From NCBI GenBank assembly GCA_040757115.1, contig JBFLYA010000014.1, positions 1 through 33,168 of the forward strand: a stretch of DNA of 33,168 nt, read 5' to 3'. Below, piece by piece: positions 6,601-13,549 of this stretch. Position 1 is the stretch's first letter; each line of letters begins with the position of its first letter. Source of the stretch: a bacterium (GTDB lineage Bacteria > UBA9089 > CG2-30-40-21 > SBAY01). Below the pieces are notes generated by a model. It searched no databases. It was not told where the DNA came from and worked only from the letters and a program-made list of their open reading frames with translations. A program made the translations under genes and the position numbers.

Positions 6601-7599
6601 AACCGTGGGCTGGCTAATTCCAGCCATCTCCGGACCCGCAATCTGCCAGGAACGCTCAAAGATATTAAGTCCAACTGCAGATGCCTCCCATTCTTCTTTC
6701 GATTGGGTGTAAAGGGGAATGGCATTAATCACTGGCACATTGAGTCTGGTGAGTAAAGGGATAACGACTTCTGGCTTGATCCCTAATTTCATACTATGAG
6801 CTACGAGGCAATGTATCCTGCTCTTGCCTTCTTCATCAAAGAAAAACCGCTCAATGGGAATTTCGGGTGGATAGCCATAAACAGGAAGAACGCTAAACCC
6901 TTCCTGCTCTAAAGATTCAATCACACTATCCACGGTCAAAAGATTACCTGAGTCAAAATTGCTTTTGTAAAAAAGAACCCCAACCCATTTATCACCATTC
7001 GGCTGGTAGGATTTTAAGAACTCATTCAGATTTGCCACCACCCGTCTCTCTTTTCTAAGATAGATGCCAGACTGAGGAATTGGAGATGGCTCTTTCCATG
7101 GTAGTTTAAGCCCAAAATCACGGCTCAAGACAAAAAGCAACATATTCCTGATATTCTCAAAACCATTCTCCTTGTAGTATGCATTAATCTGTTCATCGTC
7201 GATGATTCCCATATCCTGATGCTCTTTGCTATAAATTCCTCCAAAACCATAAACCTTACCGCCATTTTTTACGACCTGTTTAATGTAAGGCTTTGCCAGT
7301 TCCACAACCTGACGGTCCATAATCCGAAGAAGAAAGACAACCTTTGAATCTGCAATCTCTTCCGCGGTTTTGAGTCTATTCTTAATAGAATATGAGGTAT
7401 AGACCTTGAAGGCAACTTTTCCCGAAAGATGTGGATATTCTTTTTGTATGGATTTGACTGTGTCGAGGGCGAGCTTTGAATGGGTATCGCCAGGCATCAG
7501 GCTAATCGTTAAAGGTTGTGCCTGTCCAGAAGACAGAGGACAGAAGACAGAGCACAGAATAATACAAAACATACATATTCTATCAATGGTTTTTATCAT
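3637..7599 (-). CDS. cobN: CobN/HmuS-like chelatase large subunit, exported and membrane-anchored
   Basis: 1320 residues covering the whole CobN/BchH chelatase fold: domains start near residue 30, and the C-terminal third carries conserved runs such as FNLWGIETIRHEGVMESQI, PSGLYRDLFSNLM and PSGAYGTNLSNLI. CobN is the large subunit of the ATP-dependent cobaltochelatase that inserts cobalt into hydrogenobyrinate a,c-diamide. Here residues 1-26 look like a signal peptide, and residues about 1298-1316 form a membrane helix followed by FRRKI, so the body should face the periplasm. That layout is unlike cytosolic CobN and recalls the anchored HmuS branch tied to haem metal removal. cobF and cbiE downstream favour a corrin role. 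Repeat DNA encodes the signal core and a linker at about 1235-1260. An AAGGTG box precedes the ATG. Confidence 0.85.
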   Translation of the reverse strand: MIKTIDRICMFCIILCSVFCPLSSGQAQPLTISLMPGDTHSKLALDTVKSIQKEYPHLSGKVAFKVYTSYSIKNRLKTAEEIADSKVVFLLRIMDRQVVELAKPYIKQVVKNGGKVYGFGGIYSKEHQDMGIIDDEQINAYYKENGFENIRNMLLFVLSRDFGLKLPWKEPSPIPQSGIYLRKERRVVANLNEFLKSYQPNGDKWVGVLFYKSNFDSGNLLTVDSVIESLEQEGFSVLPVYGYPPEIPIERFFFDEEGKSRIHCLVAHSMKLGIKPEVVIPLLTRLNVPVINAIPLYTQSKEEWEASAVGLNIFERSWQIAGPEMAGISQPTVIASRERMVENGIEYIEERPIPERVERLIDRVKGWINLQDKPNRDKRIAIIYYNYPPGKQNVGASYLNVLPESLWEILQRMKIEGYDFGTGEIKKEMLFNDILTYGRNIGNWAPGELDRLVRTGKPVLIPMNLYKQWFEELPQGMATAMLRDWGRPEDSKIMTWTDDRGKKYIVIPAVKYGNILFMPQPSRGWEQDVKKLYHSVTLSPHHQYVAFYLWLKKVFSADAVAHIGKHSTHEWLSGKEVGFTENDPPEALIQHLPNIYPYIVDDVGEGLQAKRRGMAVIIDHLTPPFDKARLNKELRELTGLINDYNVAREKSLSLAETKLAEINNLARRIGLLTDLKIAEVKTEEDVEEVEHYLQDIGEKQTPFGMHTFGRAPEERYIRTTAEAILGTESSAQRLADYEQRIIQSAQRELDSFIAALSGRYIPAGQGNDPIRNPDSLPTGKNFYSFDPRRIPSKTTYEMGVKLAKELIDGYKNRHGKYPDKLTFNLWGIETIRHEGVMESQIMYLMGIKPKWNERKEVVGVEPIPAYELGRARIDVTIVPSGLYRDLFSNLMDLLDKAVSLAKQQDETDNIIRLNILKAKKILMEKGISEDMAERLASVRLFTVPSGAYGTNLSNLIPLSNTWDNEKQVADVYLMRMSHLYGQGFWGTKIEQGNRPEELDEDISLLLFKNALSGTKVAVHSISGNVYATLDNDDFFQYLGGTAMAIRSIDGKTPEVYVTNMSNPRQPKQETLEKFMGREMRARYLNPEWIKAMMNEGYAGSRFIDKVVEYLWGWQVTVPEAIDAAKWNEMYETYILDRNELGIKDMFRSSKNMWAYQSVVARMLECVRKKYWKPEKEIIETLALEYARSVQEVGLACCDHTCNNPLLTQFTRQVLMSVPGSKVQMQGFMKAQSQMSEGRRQRAEGRRQKAEDRSQRSETKQKTIAPGDKAKKIAPLAQVEGYEMEEVKTADGISSAPIPYLFIAGFLIFIGLIALGFRRKI
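3828..3908. repeat. in-frame heptamer array inside cobN
   Basis: About eleven tandem 7-nt words of the type CTTCTGC/CTCTGAC. Read on the coding strand they give a 7-residue period (EGRRQRA, EGRRQKA, EDRSQRS), because three heptamers make 21 nt. The segment forms a charged linker just before the C-terminal anchor. Confidence 0.85.
7527..7557. repeat. heptamer array encoding the signal-peptide core of the CobN-like protein
   Basis: GACAGAG/GACAGAA words on the plus strand, the same word family as at 3828-3908 but in opposite orientation relative to the gene. On the coding strand they read as the hydrophobic stretch LCSVFCPLSS of the signal peptide. Confidence 0.8.
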
Positions 7600-7887
7600 T
7601 TCTACACCTTACCTTCTAAAAAATCGGGGTTCGGAACTCGGGACTCGGGGTTCGGGACTCGGGAATAAAAGAATCCCCGACCCCCGAAATCGGAACCCCG
7701 AGTGCCCGAATCCCGATTTTCATCATCCTTGTGAGCCGTAAGACTAAATGAGGGTCTCTCCCTATTTTATCCGTGCTAATCCGTGTTAATATGTAGTAGG
7801 TGGTAGGTGGGATGTGGGATGTATGCTTTCCCACCTACCACCTTCCATCTACTACCTACCATCAGTGGCTGAATAGTTACTTTATTT
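7600..7887. repeat. gene-free spacer of heptamer arrays between vorB and cobN
   Basis: From 7622 to about 7713 it consists of CGGGACT/CGGGGTT heptamers followed by their inverted partner (CCCCGAC, CCCGAGT). At about 7715-7740 is a degenerate member of the hairpin repeat seen five times at 15843-16510 (TTTTCATCATCCTTGTGAG). From 7796 to 7862 GTAGGTG heptamers face CCACCTA words, another inverted pair. A GTAACTATTCAG element end (read on the minus strand) lies near 7871-7882. No gene, and no promoter I would defend. Confidence 0.7.
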
Positions 7888-7940
7888 CTATGTCTTCTCT
7901 GTTCCTCTGCGTCTCTGCGGTAAATTACCCCCTGAACGGT
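7877..7940. mobile_element. fragment of a GTAA-ended element fused to the vorB 3' end
   Basis: On the minus strand it reads CAACCGTTCAGG, a short spacer, then CGCAGAGACGCAGAGG and on to GAAATAAA. The same series, starting from an intact GTAACCGTTCA end, occurs at 19763-19830. The first base of the end has changed and the far end is missing. The vorB stop codon lies inside it. Confidence 0.7.
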
Positions 7941-8976
7941 TGAAGATTTCCAATAACTGAAGATAAACCTCTTTTGGTGTGATAAATACCCCGCCGGGTT
8001 TGCCATAAAAGTGGACAGGTATTTTGCCTTCGACGGCTAATTTCACATCCTCAACCATTTGTCCTAAATTCAACTCAACCACTAAAAAAGATTCTGGAGT
8101 GGTTTGTTGGATAACTTGTGTGGGAAATGGGTAGAGGGTAATTGGTCTAATCAGACCGGCTTTTATTCCTTGTTTGCGGACTCGGTTTATTGCCTCTTTG
8201 CAAATTCTGGCGACCACTCCAAAGGCAACAACGATTATTTGGGCATCTTCAATTTCATAAGTTTCATAATCTACTTCTTTTTGCATCTCTTGATATTTTT
8301 GGTGTAGTTTCCAATTATGAGCCTCTAAATTTTTAGGGTCAATATATAGTGATTTGATGGTATTTGGTGGTCTATTTTTTGCCCCGGTTAAAGTCCAGGT
8401 TTTAGGTGGGAGGTTAACCTTTTTAATTGGTTTTAATTCAACTGGTTCAATCATTTGTCCTAATAATCCATCGGTTAAAATCATTGTTGGATTACGGTAT
8501 TTATCCGCTAAATCAAATGCCTTTTGAGTTAAATCAACTGCTGACTGAATAGAATCCGGGGCTAAAACAATCAAGTGATAATCTCCATGTCCGCCGCCTT
8601 TGGTTGCTTGAAAGTAATCGGATTGAGACGGTGCAATATTTCCCAGTCCAGGTCCTCCACGAGAGACATTGACAATCACTCCTGGCAATTCACATCCCGC
8701 CATATATGAGAGACATTCTTGTTTCAGGCTAATACCCGGGCTTGAGGAAGAGGTCATTGCACGAGCACCGGTGCACGCCGCACCAAAAACCATATTTATT
8801 GCCGCTATTTCACTCTCTGCCTGTAAAAATACCTTGCCTTCCTGTGGTAGCCTTTTCGCCATATGGGCGATTAATTCATTTTGTGGGGTAATGGGATAAC
8901 CAAAGTAACATTCACATCCAGCTAATATCGCCGCCTCAGCGATGGCTTCATTCCCGGTCATTAATATCTTACTCAT
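7888..8976 (-). CDS. vorB: 2-oxoacid:ferredoxin oxidoreductase alpha subunit (VorB/KorA type)
   Basis: 362 residues. The alpha subunit of 2-oxoisovalerate- or 2-oxoglutarate-type ferredoxin oxidoreductases, which make acyl-CoA, CO2 and reduced ferredoxin from 2-oxoacids without oxygen. The N-terminal GNEAIAEAAILAGCECYFGYPITPQNEL, the SEIAAINMVFGAACTGARAMTSSSSPG region and the GGPGLG loop match the family; domain II occupies about 240-345. It overlaps vorD by 4 nt (ATGA). The last 17 codons (NRSGG...GTEKT) come from a mobile repeat, and the beta (TPP-binding) and gamma genes that normally follow are missing. The exact substrate cannot be read from this subunit. Confidence 0.9.
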   Translation of the reverse strand: MSKILMTGNEAIAEAAILAGCECYFGYPITPQNELIAHMAKRLPQEGKVFLQAESEIAAINMVFGAACTGARAMTSSSSPGISLKQECLSYMAGCELPGVIVNVSRGGPGLGNIAPSQSDYFQATKGGGHGDYHLIVLAPDSIQSAVDLTQKAFDLADKYRNPTMILTDGLLGQMIEPVELKPIKKVNLPPKTWTLTGAKNRPPNTIKSLYIDPKNLEAHNWKLHQKYQEMQKEVDYETYEIEDAQIIVVAFGVVARICKEAINRVRKQGIKAGLIRPITLYPFPTQVIQQTTPESFLVVELNLGQMVEDVKLAVEGKIPVHFYGKPGGVFITPKEVYLQLLEIFNRSGGNLPQRRRGTEKT

Positions 8977-9176
8977 TTATACACCTCAATGGCTATATCC
9001 GGACAGATAATAGCACATAATTTACACCCATTACATTTATCAGAAGGGATAAAATATGCTGGATGAAGACCTGCCTGGTTTAATTCATCACTCATCGCAA
9101 TTAAATTATGCGGGCATACTGTTGTGCATAACTCACAACCTTTACATCTGTTACTATCAATTATTATTTTACCCAT
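8973..9176 (-). CDS. vorD: 2-oxoacid:ferredoxin oxidoreductase ferredoxin-like delta subunit
   Basis: 67-residue double [4Fe-4S] protein: cluster I ligands C11, C14, C17 and C21 and cluster II ligands C48, C51, C54 and C58, each followed by proline. It passes electrons from the catalytic subunits to ferredoxin. It precedes vorB with a 4-nt overlap, the standard delta-alpha order of these operons. An AAAGG box lies upstream of the ATG. A stand-alone ferredoxin is less likely because of the coupling to vorB. Confidence 0.92.
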   Translation of the reverse strand: MGKIIIDSNRCKGCELCTTVCPHNLIAMSDELNQAGLHPAYFIPSDKCNGCKLCAIICPDIAIEVYK

Positions 9177-9228
9177 TGATTTTGCCTTTGGGGGTCAGAC
9201 TTTTCTAATTTCCAGTTTCCAATTAATT

Positions 9229-9386
9229 GTAAGCGTTCAGCCATCAGGTATCAGCAATCAGTTAACATCCAGGAAATCAGGATAGTAACAAATCCTACAA
9301 TTTTGCGTAAAGGGTGTCTATGTGTCTGGTAGTCTATGTAACCCAGACACTTAGACACCCAGATACCAGACTACCTGAACGGTTAC
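9229..9386. mobile_element. GTAA-ended element with 8-bp target duplication
   Basis: It starts GTAAGCGTTCAG and ends CTGAACGGTTAC, flanked on both sides by AATTAATT (9221-9228 and 9387-9394). Eight-base duplications and GTAA ends both agree with IS66-type transposition. The interior is an inverted pair of GTGTCTA/AGACAC short-period words. The stop codon of the deacetylase gene (9389-9391) lies in the right-hand duplication. No gene inside. Confidence 0.75.
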
Positions 9387-9388
9387 AA

Positions 9389-10390
9389 TTAATTTACCAG
9401 ACAAGATGCTGGCACGACCTCAATCCCATACTCTTTTAATTTAGGCACCATTTCTACTAATGCCTCTGCCGTCGCGTCTTTAATCGCATGTCCTATGCCA
9501 ATTGCATACCCCTTCTGCTTAGCTCGATAAATAAGTTCATTTATTTGCTCTTTCACATATTCTGTATCGTTAATATTATCTAAGAAAACAGTGCGTTGAT
9601 TGGTCGGGACACCTTTTCTTTTTGCCAATTTATATGCCACAGACCGACCAGTCGTTACACTATCAATAAAGTAAAGATTTTTTGTTTTAACCTTGTCTAA
9701 GACATAAGTCATTGTTACCTCATCTGCCGTGGCTTTAGAACCCATATGGTTATTTATCCCTACAACATGAGGGATGTCATTTATTGCCCCCTCAAGATTT
9801 CTTGCTATCTCTTCTTGAGACATACCAATCAGAACAGCATATTTATAGGGCTTCATATTGTGGCCAGCTTCGCATAATTTATCCTCTTTGGTCATCCTTG
9901 AATTACCACAATTTTCCATTGGCATATGGAGCATTACTTCCATCCCTTTTTCATAACACTGATTAGCAATTTGTCTTGAATATTTTAGTCCTGGCAAAAT
10001 ACTGAAGGTTAAAGGAGCCTGTATGCCAAGTAACTTTTTTGCACAGCCATTCAGACTATATCCGGCATCATCAAGAATAATGGCTATTTTCGCTGTTCCT
10101 GTGCCTTTCCAGGCTCTTTTATCAACCAGAGAAGAATAATAAGGCAAAATTTTTTTTGTCCCTTCAGTTTTTTTTTCTTCTTTAGGTTTTGGGATTCTCG
10201 GCTTTTCAACCACTTTTTCCAGTTCTTTTTCTTCTAATCTTTTGGTTTCTTCTAACGCCATCCCTATCTCTTCTGAAGTTGGAATCTCCTTAGGAATCTG
10301 AAGATACGCTAATGCCATAGTAAAACCAAAGAAAGAGATACTTACGGCTAAAACTGTGATTATGCTGATGAGAAGACTATCTTTTTTCAT
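9389..10390 (-). CDS. divergent polysaccharide deacetylase family protein (DUF610/YibQ-like)
   Basis: 333 residues: an N-terminal membrane helix (about 8-29), a charged proline/lysine/glutamate linker to about 95, then the catalytic-type domain with KIAIILDDAGYS (DDAG at 107-110), LTFSILPG, HMPME (155-159) and INNHMGS (213-218). This places it in the divergent polysaccharide deacetylase group, anchored and facing the cell envelope, where it probably trims or remodels a wall or surface glycan. The substrate is unknown. It is translationally coupled to rplY by a 4-nt overlap with AGAGGA 6 nt before its ATG. It occupies the place where many spoVG-glmU-prs-ctc clusters carry pth. Confidence 0.85.
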   Translation of the reverse strand: MKKDSLLISIITVLAVSISFFGFTMALAYLQIPKEIPTSEEIGMALEETKRLEEKELEKVVEKPRIPKPKEEKKTEGTKKILPYYSSLVDKRAWKGTGTAKIAIILDDAGYSLNGCAKKLLGIQAPLTFSILPGLKYSRQIANQCYEKGMEVMLHMPMENCGNSRMTKEDKLCEAGHNMKPYKYAVLIGMSQEEIARNLEGAINDIPHVVGINNHMGSKATADEVTMTYVLDKVKTKNLYFIDSVTTGRSVAYKLAKRKGVPTNQRTVFLDNINDTEYVKEQINELIYRAKQKGYAIGIGHAIKDATAEALVEMVPKLKEYGIEVVPASCLVN

Positions 10391-11016
10391 TCCAATTCCT
10401 CTTTCTTCTTTTCTCTGATTACTTCTGGTTCTGCCACTGCTTCTTCTTTTACTACTTCTACTTCTTCTTTAGGTGTGGAAATAGATAATACGATTGCCTC
10501 CGGGTCGGCTTTAAGTTCAATCCCTTTTTCTACAACTAAATCTTTCACATAAACTACTGCCCCTAATTCTAAATTAGTGACATCTACCGGAATGTTGTTT
10601 GGGATTTGTGTTGGGAGAGTGCTAATCTCTATATCCCACATAATTTGTTCTAAAATACCACCTTCTTGTACCCCTTTGGCACTCCCAATTATTTCTATTG
10701 GCACCCTGATGGTTAATTTTTCTTTTAATGATATTCTCAAAAAATCAGCATGCAATAAAAGATTTTTAAAGGGATGGTTTTGCCTTTCTTTTAAAATCAC
10801 CGTTTCTGTCGAAGCAGGTAATTTCAGGTTGATAAGCACATTTGCCCCTCCTTTATGGAGAATATGAATTAAATCTGCTGATTTAAACTCTATTGGAGTA
10901 ACTTCTTTTTTGCCTCCATAAACCACTCCCGGAACAAATCCTTTCTCTCTTAATCGACGACAATATTCTTTGCCTGACTCGCTTCTTGTGGTCGCTTCTA
11001 ATAGTACCTTTTCCAT
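10387..11016 (-). CDS. rplY: ribosomal protein bL25, long Ctc form
   Basis: 209 residues. bL25 binds 5S rRNA in the large subunit; the long form adds a C-terminal beta domain and is called Ctc (TL5 in Thermus). Residues 1-95 give the L25 fold (ATTRSESGKEYCRRLREKGFVPGVVYGG), and 96-185 the second domain (VPIEIIGSAKGVQEGGILEQ). The tail (about 185-209) is acidic and lysine-rich. It follows prs, as in Firmicutes. A GGGGG box stands 11 nt from the ATG, which is rather far. Confidence 0.96.
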   Translation of the reverse strand: MEKVLLEATTRSESGKEYCRRLREKGFVPGVVYGGKKEVTPIEFKSADLIHILHKGGANVLINLKLPASTETVILKERQNHPFKNLLLHADFLRISLKEKLTIRVPIEIIGSAKGVQEGGILEQIMWDIEISTLPTQIPNNIPVDVTNLELGAVVYVKDLVVEKGIELKADPEAIVLSISTPKEEVEVVKEEAVAEPEVIREKKKEELE

Positions 11017-11067
11017 TTTTTTAAATACCCCCTTCTTATTTGTTAATTAGTTAAATAGTTACCAACA

Positions 11068-12015
11068 TTAAATAAATAAAGAGCTAACTGAGGATTCTTG
11101 ATGAGTTCTTGTTATTGCCTCACCTAAGAGTTTCGCTACAGAGAGCACTGTAATTTTATTAGTTTTTTCTGCTTTTTCTCTCAGAGGGATAGTATTGGTT
11201 ACCACCACCTCTTTAATCGGTGAATTATTAATTCGTTCAATTGCTGGGCCAGATAATACTGGATGAGTAGCACAGGCATATATATCTAATGCCCCCTTTT
11301 GTTTCAAGGCATTAGTTGCCTCGGTTAATGTGCCAGCGGTATCAATTATATCATCGAGGATAATTAAATTTTTATCCTCAACCTCACCAATAACATTCAT
11401 TACCTCAGCCTTATTTTTGGTTTGGCGTCGTTTATCAATAATAGCAATAGAGGCATTGAGTTTACTGGCAAGTGCTCGTACTCGCTCGACCCCACCAGGG
11501 TCAGGAGAAACTAAAACTAAATCTTTTATCTCCTTTTTCTTGAAATATTCGACGATGACTGGTGTGGCAAATAAATTATCAACAGGTATGTCAAAAAAAC
11601 CCTGTATCTGTCCAACATGAAGGTCAACGGTCAAAACCCTATCTGTGCCCGCAACGACAATGAGATTTGCAACTAACTTAGAACTAATTGGCACCCGTGG
11701 TTGAACCTTTCTATCCTGACGAGCATAGCCATAGTAAGGTATGACCGCAGTAATCCGTTTTGCCGATGACCGACTAAAGGCATCAATCATTATTAAAAGT
11801 TCCATTATATTTTGATTTCCTGGTGGAGAGGTAGGCTGAATAACAAAAACATCCTTTCCTCGAACATTTTCATTGATATGAACACAGGTCTCTCCATCGG
11901 CAAATGAACTTACTTCTATATCTCCAACAGGTATTTGCAAATAATCACATATTTCTCTGGCTAATTCTGGATTAGCATTCCCAGAAAATACTTGCATATC
12001 GTTAATTTGTGACAT
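11068..12015 (-). CDS. prs: ribose-phosphate pyrophosphokinase (PRPP synthase)
   Basis: 315 residues, the normal length for class I PRPP synthases. It converts ribose 5-phosphate and ATP to PRPP for purine, pyrimidine, histidine and NAD synthesis. Visible signatures are PYYGYARQDRK (about 93-103), the divalent-cation motif DLHVGQIQGFF (131-141) and the PRPP loop DDIIDTAGT (221-229). Its 5' end overlaps glmU by 14 nt, so the two are co-translated. The only oddity is the short serine-rich C-terminus (HQESSVSSLFI). Confidence 0.97.
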   Translation of the reverse strand: MSQINDMQVFSGNANPELAREICDYLQIPVGDIEVSSFADGETCVHINENVRGKDVFVIQPTSPPGNQNIMELLIMIDAFSRSSAKRITAVIPYYGYARQDRKVQPRVPISSKLVANLIVVAGTDRVLTVDLHVGQIQGFFDIPVDNLFATPVIVEYFKKKEIKDLVLVSPDPGGVERVRALASKLNASIAIIDKRRQTKNKAEVMNVIGEVEDKNLIILDDIIDTAGTLTEATNALKQKGALDIYACATHPVLSGPAIERINNSPIKEVVVTNTIPLREKAEKTNKITVLSVAKLLGEAITRTHQESSVSSLFI

Positions 12016-12754
12016 TAGTTGCCTCCTTTATAATCTCTTCCACCCTTTTCAAGTCATCCTGTGTATTTATCCCTATTACCTCGATTGGGTCAGGTATTTG
12101 AAGGGTTATTATTTTTTCTCCCTGTTTTTTTAGAATTCCAACAACATCAGTTAGATAATATTCGCCTTGTTTATTATCCGCCGTTATCTTTTTTAGGGCA
12201 GAAAATAAATCCTTACTTTTAAAACAATAAGTTCCTGTATTAATTAAGTTAATTGCCTTTTCCTGCTCTGTAGCATCCTTTTCCTCAATAATTTCACATA
12301 CATTACCAGAGGCATCTGTTATTATTCTGCCATATCCAGTTGGGTCATCTATGGTTGTTGTAAGGATTGTTACTGTTGCATTAGATTGTTGATGAGTTTG
12401 AATTAACCTTTCAAGAGTGCTACTTTTTAGTAAAGGAGTATCTCCGCAAAGGACTAAGATATTCCCTTCAAAATCAGACAATATCTTTTCTGTTTGAGCA
12501 ACAGCATGTCCTGTCCCGAGTAACTCTTCTTGAACAACTATCTCTACCTTTTTATTTTTAACTAATTGGGCTACTTTTTCTTTTTGATGTCCAACAACAA
12601 TAATAATTCTTGCCGATAAAAAAAAGGAAAGAGTGTCCAGGACATATTCTATCATTGGCTTATGGCACAGTTTATGAAGCACCTTCGCCAAATCAGATTT
12701 CATCCTCTTTCCTAATCCTGCGGCTAAAATAATTATAGCAATTCTATTTCCCAT
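12002..12754 (-). CDS. glmU: GlmU-type UDP-GlcNAc pyrophosphorylase, single domain
   Basis: 250 residues of the nucleotidyltransferase fold only. The signature LAAGLGKRM (10-18) followed by AKVLHKL, the QEELLGTGHAV loop, LCGDTPLL (magnesium site) and the YYLTD segment identify the uridylyltransferase half of GlmU, which makes UDP-GlcNAc for peptidoglycan. The C-terminal left-handed beta-helix acetyltransferase domain of the usual about 450-residue enzyme is absent. The gene ends cleanly into prs, so this is not a frameshift. GlcN-1-P acetylation must come from elsewhere. Two signature positions differ from the usual GTRM and PKVLH. Confidence 0.88.
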   Translation of the reverse strand: MGNRIAIIILAAGLGKRMKSDLAKVLHKLCHKPMIEYVLDTLSFFLSARIIIVVGHQKEKVAQLVKNKKVEIVVQEELLGTGHAVAQTEKILSDFEGNILVLCGDTPLLKSSTLERLIQTHQQSNATVTILTTTIDDPTGYGRIITDASGNVCEIIEEKDATEQEKAINLINTGTYCFKSKDLFSALKKITADNKQGEYYLTDVVGILKKQGEKIITLQIPDPIEVIGINTQDDLKRVEEIIKEATNVTN

Positions 12755-12770
12755 GAATTCTTTCTTTCGA

Positions 12771-12955
12771 GTAACTATTCACCACGAAGAGCACGAAGGG
12801 CAGGGAGATTGGACAAGACAAATCTTTTTATGCCTTCTTTCAATCTTTCCACATTGAAATTTATCAATACACCAACTTTGATATTTGCTAACTTTATTAG
12901 ATAATTCATCAAATTTTACTTCGTGCTCTCCGTGCCCTTCGTGGTGAATAGTTAC
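12771..12955. mobile_element. GTAACTATTCACC-ended element carrying a GxxExxY relic
   Basis: The ends are GTAACTATTCACCACGAAG and its inverted form, at least 19 bp each, with ACGAAG-type words continuing inward. The interior is the GxxExxY relic at 12775-12915. The GTAA terminus ties it to the other GTAA-ended elements in this window. No target duplication is visible. It lies between glmU and tRNA-Gln. Confidence 0.7.
12775..12915 (-). pseudogene. GxxExxY-family C-terminal relic
   Basis: About 46 codons in one frame on the minus strand: NLMNYLIKLANIKVGVLINF, then NVERLKEGIKRFVL, then a tail (SNLPALRALRGE) encoded by the repeat arm. The LNYL-x-x-x-x-I-K-V-G-x-L-I-N-F pattern is the C-terminal half of GxxExxY proteins. 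The N-terminal half with the name-giving motif is gone. The natural stop after RFVL has been lost, so the frame runs into the repeat. Confidence 0.7.
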
Positions 12956-12967
12956 GCATTTTTTAGG

Positions 12968-13040
12968 CTGGGGTGGAAGGACTCGAACCTCCGAATGCGG
13001 GAGCCAAAGTCCCGTGCCTTACCAACTTGGCGACACCCCA
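12968..13040 (-). tRNA. tRNA-Gln (anticodon UUG)
   Basis: Reading the minus strand, the acceptor stem TGGGGTG pairs with CACCCCA. The D arm is GCC...GGC, the anticodon arm CGGGA-CTTTGGC-TCCCG has TTG at 34-36, and the T arm GGAGG-TTCGAGT-CCTTC (one G-T pair) is canonical. The discriminator is G and CCA is not encoded (GCC then T). It lies between spoVG and glmU in the same direction and is probably on their transcript. Confidence 0.96.
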
Positions 13041-13113
13041 ATTAACAAAAAGTCAAGGTCGCGGTTAAGAAACACAGCAAAAAAACTCTCTTTTTCCTTA
13101 ACCTATCTCTTTA

Positions 13114-13365
13114 TTATGCCTGCTGGTATGCTTCTAATACCTTGTCTTGCAGTGTTTGTCTAAATTCAGCGCTAATTGGATGGGCAATATCTTTTAATGC
13201 CCCATCTTTTGTCAGTCTATTAGGCATAGCGATAAACATTTCCTCTTGCCCCTGAATGACTTTAATGTTATGCACCACAAATACATCGTCAAATGTTACT
13301 GATACCCACGCCTTTAATTTCGAGTCATTCTCTATTCGTTTAACCCGAATGTTAGTAATTTCCAT
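13114..13365 (-). CDS. spoVG: SpoVG family RNA/DNA-binding regulator
   Basis: 83 residues, near full family length, with the family pattern MEITNIRVKRI...LKAWVSVTFDDVFVVHNIKVI and the FIAMPNR motif. SpoVG binds nucleic acids and controls division, envelope or virulence genes in Firmicutes, Borrelia and others; it does not imply sporulation. AGAGGTGA precedes the ATG by a few bases. It stands between ispE and glmU as in Bacillus, apart from the tRNA. Confidence 0.96.
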   Translation of the reverse strand: MEITNIRVKRIENDSKLKAWVSVTFDDVFVVHNIKVIQGQEEMFIAMPNRLTKDGALKDIAHPISAEFRQTLQDKVLEAYQQA

Positions 13366-13380
13366 TGATTCACCTCTTTA

Positions 13381-13545
13381 AGAGTAGTCAGTAGTCAGTA
13401 GTTAGTAGTCAGTAAAGAATAGTGCTAAGTCAAAATTATTTTTTGTAAGATGCCTCAACCTTAACCTGATAGTACCCATGAATTCAATCTTGAAGAGGCA
13501 ATAGTTATTTCCCTTTACTGACTACTGACTACTGACTACTGTTTA
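13381..13545. repeat. inverted GTAGTCA heptamer pair between ispE and spoVG
   Basis: GTAGTCA words (13385-13412) face TGACTAC words (about 13518-13541), leaving about 100 bp of unrelated DNA as the loop. The loop contains GATGCCTCAACC and, further on, GAAGAGGCAATAG, which may pair weakly. I see no convincing promoter for spoVG here, so it is probably read through from ispE. Confidence 0.65.
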
Positions 13546-13549
13546 CTGT

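Noticed and set aside
7616-7834. Short proteins in the CGGGACT region
   Set aside because: Open frames here arise from 7-nt tandem words, lack start signals and have no family-like sequence.
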